A DNA stretch of 7,651 nucleotides from Flavobacteriales bacterium. GTDB taxonomy: Bacteria > Bacteroidota > Bacteroidia > Flavobacteriales_D > Sanyastnellaceae. The stretch lies in the NCBI GenBank assembly GCA_947460525.1, contig CANHIV010000035.1, forward strand, positions 1 to 7,651. Reading direction: 5' to 3'. The stretch's first letter is position 1, and every line of letters begins with the position of its first letter. Shown in pieces: positions 7,087 to 7,651 of this stretch. The translations under genes and the position numbers were made by a program. The notes beneath the pieces were generated by a model, which was given only the letters and a program-made list of their open reading frames with translations, did no database searches and was not told where the DNA came from.

Positions 7087-7094
7087 CAAATTTA
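7087..7094 (-). promoter_or_regulatory. probable -7 promoter box of the DUF4301 gene
   Basis: On the minus strand this reads TAAATTTG, a perfect match to TAnnTTTG, followed by AAAC and the ATG at 7082. It starts directly after the T tract of the terminator at 7095-7138, so any -33 box would lie inside that hairpin. I see no good TTTG there. The four-base spacing to the ATG is the same as for lpxC-fabZ. Confidence 0.5.
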
Positions 7095-7138
7095 GCAAAA
7101 TAAAACCGCCGGGAAGAACAGAGTTCATTCACCGGCGG
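7095..7138 (-). terminator. strong intrinsic terminator after the 108-residue gene
   Basis: CCGCCGG (7106-7112) pairs with CCGGCGG (7132-7138). The stem continues inward as GAA/TTC and GAAC/GTTC around an AGA loop, with single unpaired A bases at 7127 and 7131. That gives about 14 pairs in all. On the minus strand the hairpin is followed by TTTTATTTT (7105-7097), the T tract of a Rho-independent terminator. On the plus strand no T run follows, so it acts in the minus direction. It starts 14 bases after the stop at 7153 and separates the galE-like/108-residue genes from DUF4301. Confidence 0.85.
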
Positions 7139-7152
7139 CCTCCACCATTGTA

Positions 7153-7479
7153 TTAAAATAAGTCCTCAAACAACTGCCATGCTTGACAAAAGTTTTGATG
7201 GGCTTTTTCTAGTTCAGATTCATCATTCCAACTTTTTAAATTGTTCTCGAGATGCTGAAATGCGCACAATACGTCCTTTGTGCTACACAAATCTAACACA
7301 TTTTTCATTTGAAATACTACAGCATGTGCAGAAAGAAATTCTTTTTGTTTTATAAAATGTCCAGTCAATTGATTTTGTATCGCAACGTAATGCTTGACAT
7401 TGCTTATCCAAAGATCAAAGTTTTTTGGATTGCGCTCAAGGATATGAATCCAATTTTCAGAAGTTGCATTGCTCTCCAT
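7153..7479 (-). CDS. hypothetical 108-residue protein downstream of galE
   Basis: I do not recognise this protein. It has 108 residues, no signal peptide, no membrane segment and no cofactor or nucleotide motif. Composition suggests an all-helical soluble protein: four tryptophans (10, 24, 84, 101), many Glu, Lys, Gln and Asn, three cysteines (65, 72, 98), and only two prolines or glycines in total (P18, G40). It is acidic at the C-terminal end (WQLFEDLF). It is believed real because it lies 44 bp after the galE-like stop on the same strand, ends 14 bp before a strong terminator, and has no competing ORF of better quality. The ATG at 7479 is the first in frame. An upstream ATG 10 bases earlier is in another frame. 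No promoter box is seen in the gap, so it is probably expressed from the galE promoter. Confidence 0.65.
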   Translation of the reverse strand: MESNATSENWIHILERNPKNFDLWISNVKHYVAIQNQLTGHFIKQKEFLSAHAVVFQMKNVLDLCSTKDVLCAFQHLENNLKSWNDESELEKAHQNFCQAWQLFEDLF

Positions 7480-7523
7480 GAATACTCATTTTTCACGTGA
7501 TACGCGAGCAATGAAAATTTGTT

Positions 7524-7651
7524 TCATGGATGAATACGTTTTGCAAAATTATAGGCATGCACAAGCGCATCTGAAGTAGAATATTGACTTTCCCAATTCA
7601 ATACTGATTTGGCTTTGTTTACATTGGCCCAGATGGATTCAACATCCCCCG
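7524..7651 (-). CDS. galE: UDP-glucose 4-epimerase-like protein, C-terminal 41 residues (5' part outside window)
   Basis: The minus-strand frame entering from the window edge codes for 41 residues ending KRIHP before a TGA at 7526-7524. GDVESIWANVNKAKSVLNW matches the C-terminal part of GalE-type extended short-chain dehydrogenases: GDV, then an aromatic-Ala-Asn step, a Lys-Ala helix and a LxW turn. The following SQYSTSDALVHAYNFAKR fits the final helix. GalE interconverts UDP-glucose and UDP-galactose with tightly bound NAD+ in the cytoplasm. The NAD-binding and catalytic Tyr-x-x-x-Lys parts lie outside the window, so another UDP-hexose epimerase is possible. The product probably feeds surface polysaccharide or galactose metabolism. 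The 108-residue gene follows after 44 bp. Confidence 0.75.
   Translation of the reverse strand, partial: GDVESIWANVNKAKSVLNWESQYSTSDALVHAYNFAKRIHP

Noticed and set aside
7490..7517. Inverted repeat TTTTCA / TGAAAA in the gap between galE and the 108-residue gene
   Set aside because: An AT-rich 6-bp stem with a 16-base loop and no T run after it. Weak, and expected by chance.
7514..7579. Plus-strand AAAATTTG-TTTC-ATG followed by a 17-codon ORF
   Set aside because: It is antisense to the galE-like 3' end, very short, and the box lacks the leading T. It also warns that near-matches with this spacing can arise by chance.
1..7651. Mobile element, phage, CRISPR, toxin-antitoxin or defence system
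   Set aside because: No transposase, integrase, direct-repeat array or matching gene pair was seen. Content and gene order fit a core chromosomal region.

Overview
The window looks like ordinary chromosomal DNA from a member of the Bacteroidota. The strongest sign is a single gene joining LpxC to FabZ, an arrangement characteristic of that phylum. It is followed by lpxA and an orphan ABC ATPase. Other signs agree: a DUF4301 protein (a family I know mainly from Bacteroidota), no Shine-Dalgarno sequences, and TAnnTTTG-type promoter elements in front of several genes. I cannot place it below phylum with confidence. I see no phage, IS element, CRISPR array, tRNA or rRNA.

Layout, left to right. 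At 1-776 (minus) is the N-terminal half of a DASS/SLC13 transporter cut by the window edge. Only 36 bp separate its start from the plus-strand gene at 813. From 813 to 5659 five plus-strand genes are packed closely. The first two are a secreted GH29 alpha-L-fucosidase-like enzyme (813-2153) and a SAM-dependent O-methyltransferase joined to it by a TAATG overlap (2153-2773). After a small hairpin and a good promoter match come lpxC-fabZ (2816-4228), lpxA (4240-5016) and an ABC ATPase (5009-5659), which overlaps lpxA by 8 bp. On the minus strand a DUF4301 protein (5616-7082) converges on the ABC gene and overlaps its 3' end by 44 bp. Upstream of it lie a strong intrinsic terminator (7095-7138), a 108-residue protein I do not recognise (7153-7479), and the last 41 residues of a UDP-glucose 4-epimerase-like protein (7524-7651). 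All three genes at this end are on the minus strand. No gene-free stretch exceeds about 75 bases.

How the genes fit together. LpxA and the LpxC domain catalyse the first two steps of lipid A synthesis. The FabZ domain dehydrates 3-hydroxyacyl-ACP, the substrate LpxA also uses, so the fused gene can balance membrane phospholipid against lipid A. The overlapping ATPase gene is probably co-expressed with them, but no permease is encoded nearby and its job is unknown. The galE-like gene suggests sugar-nucleotide metabolism on the right, and the DUF4301 protein carries motifs that resemble sugar-nucleotide pyrophosphorylases. The fucosidase and methyltransferase pair has no obvious link to lipid A.

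The most interesting non-gene signal is a repeated start-site layout: a TAnnTTTG-like box, exactly four bases, then ATG. It occurs in front of lpxC-fabZ and DUF4301 as perfect matches, in front of the fucosidase with one mismatch, and in a shortened form in front of the DASS gene. If these boxes are the -7 elements, the mRNAs would begin at or next to the start codon (leaderless or nearly so). I found no convincing new multi-gene system.
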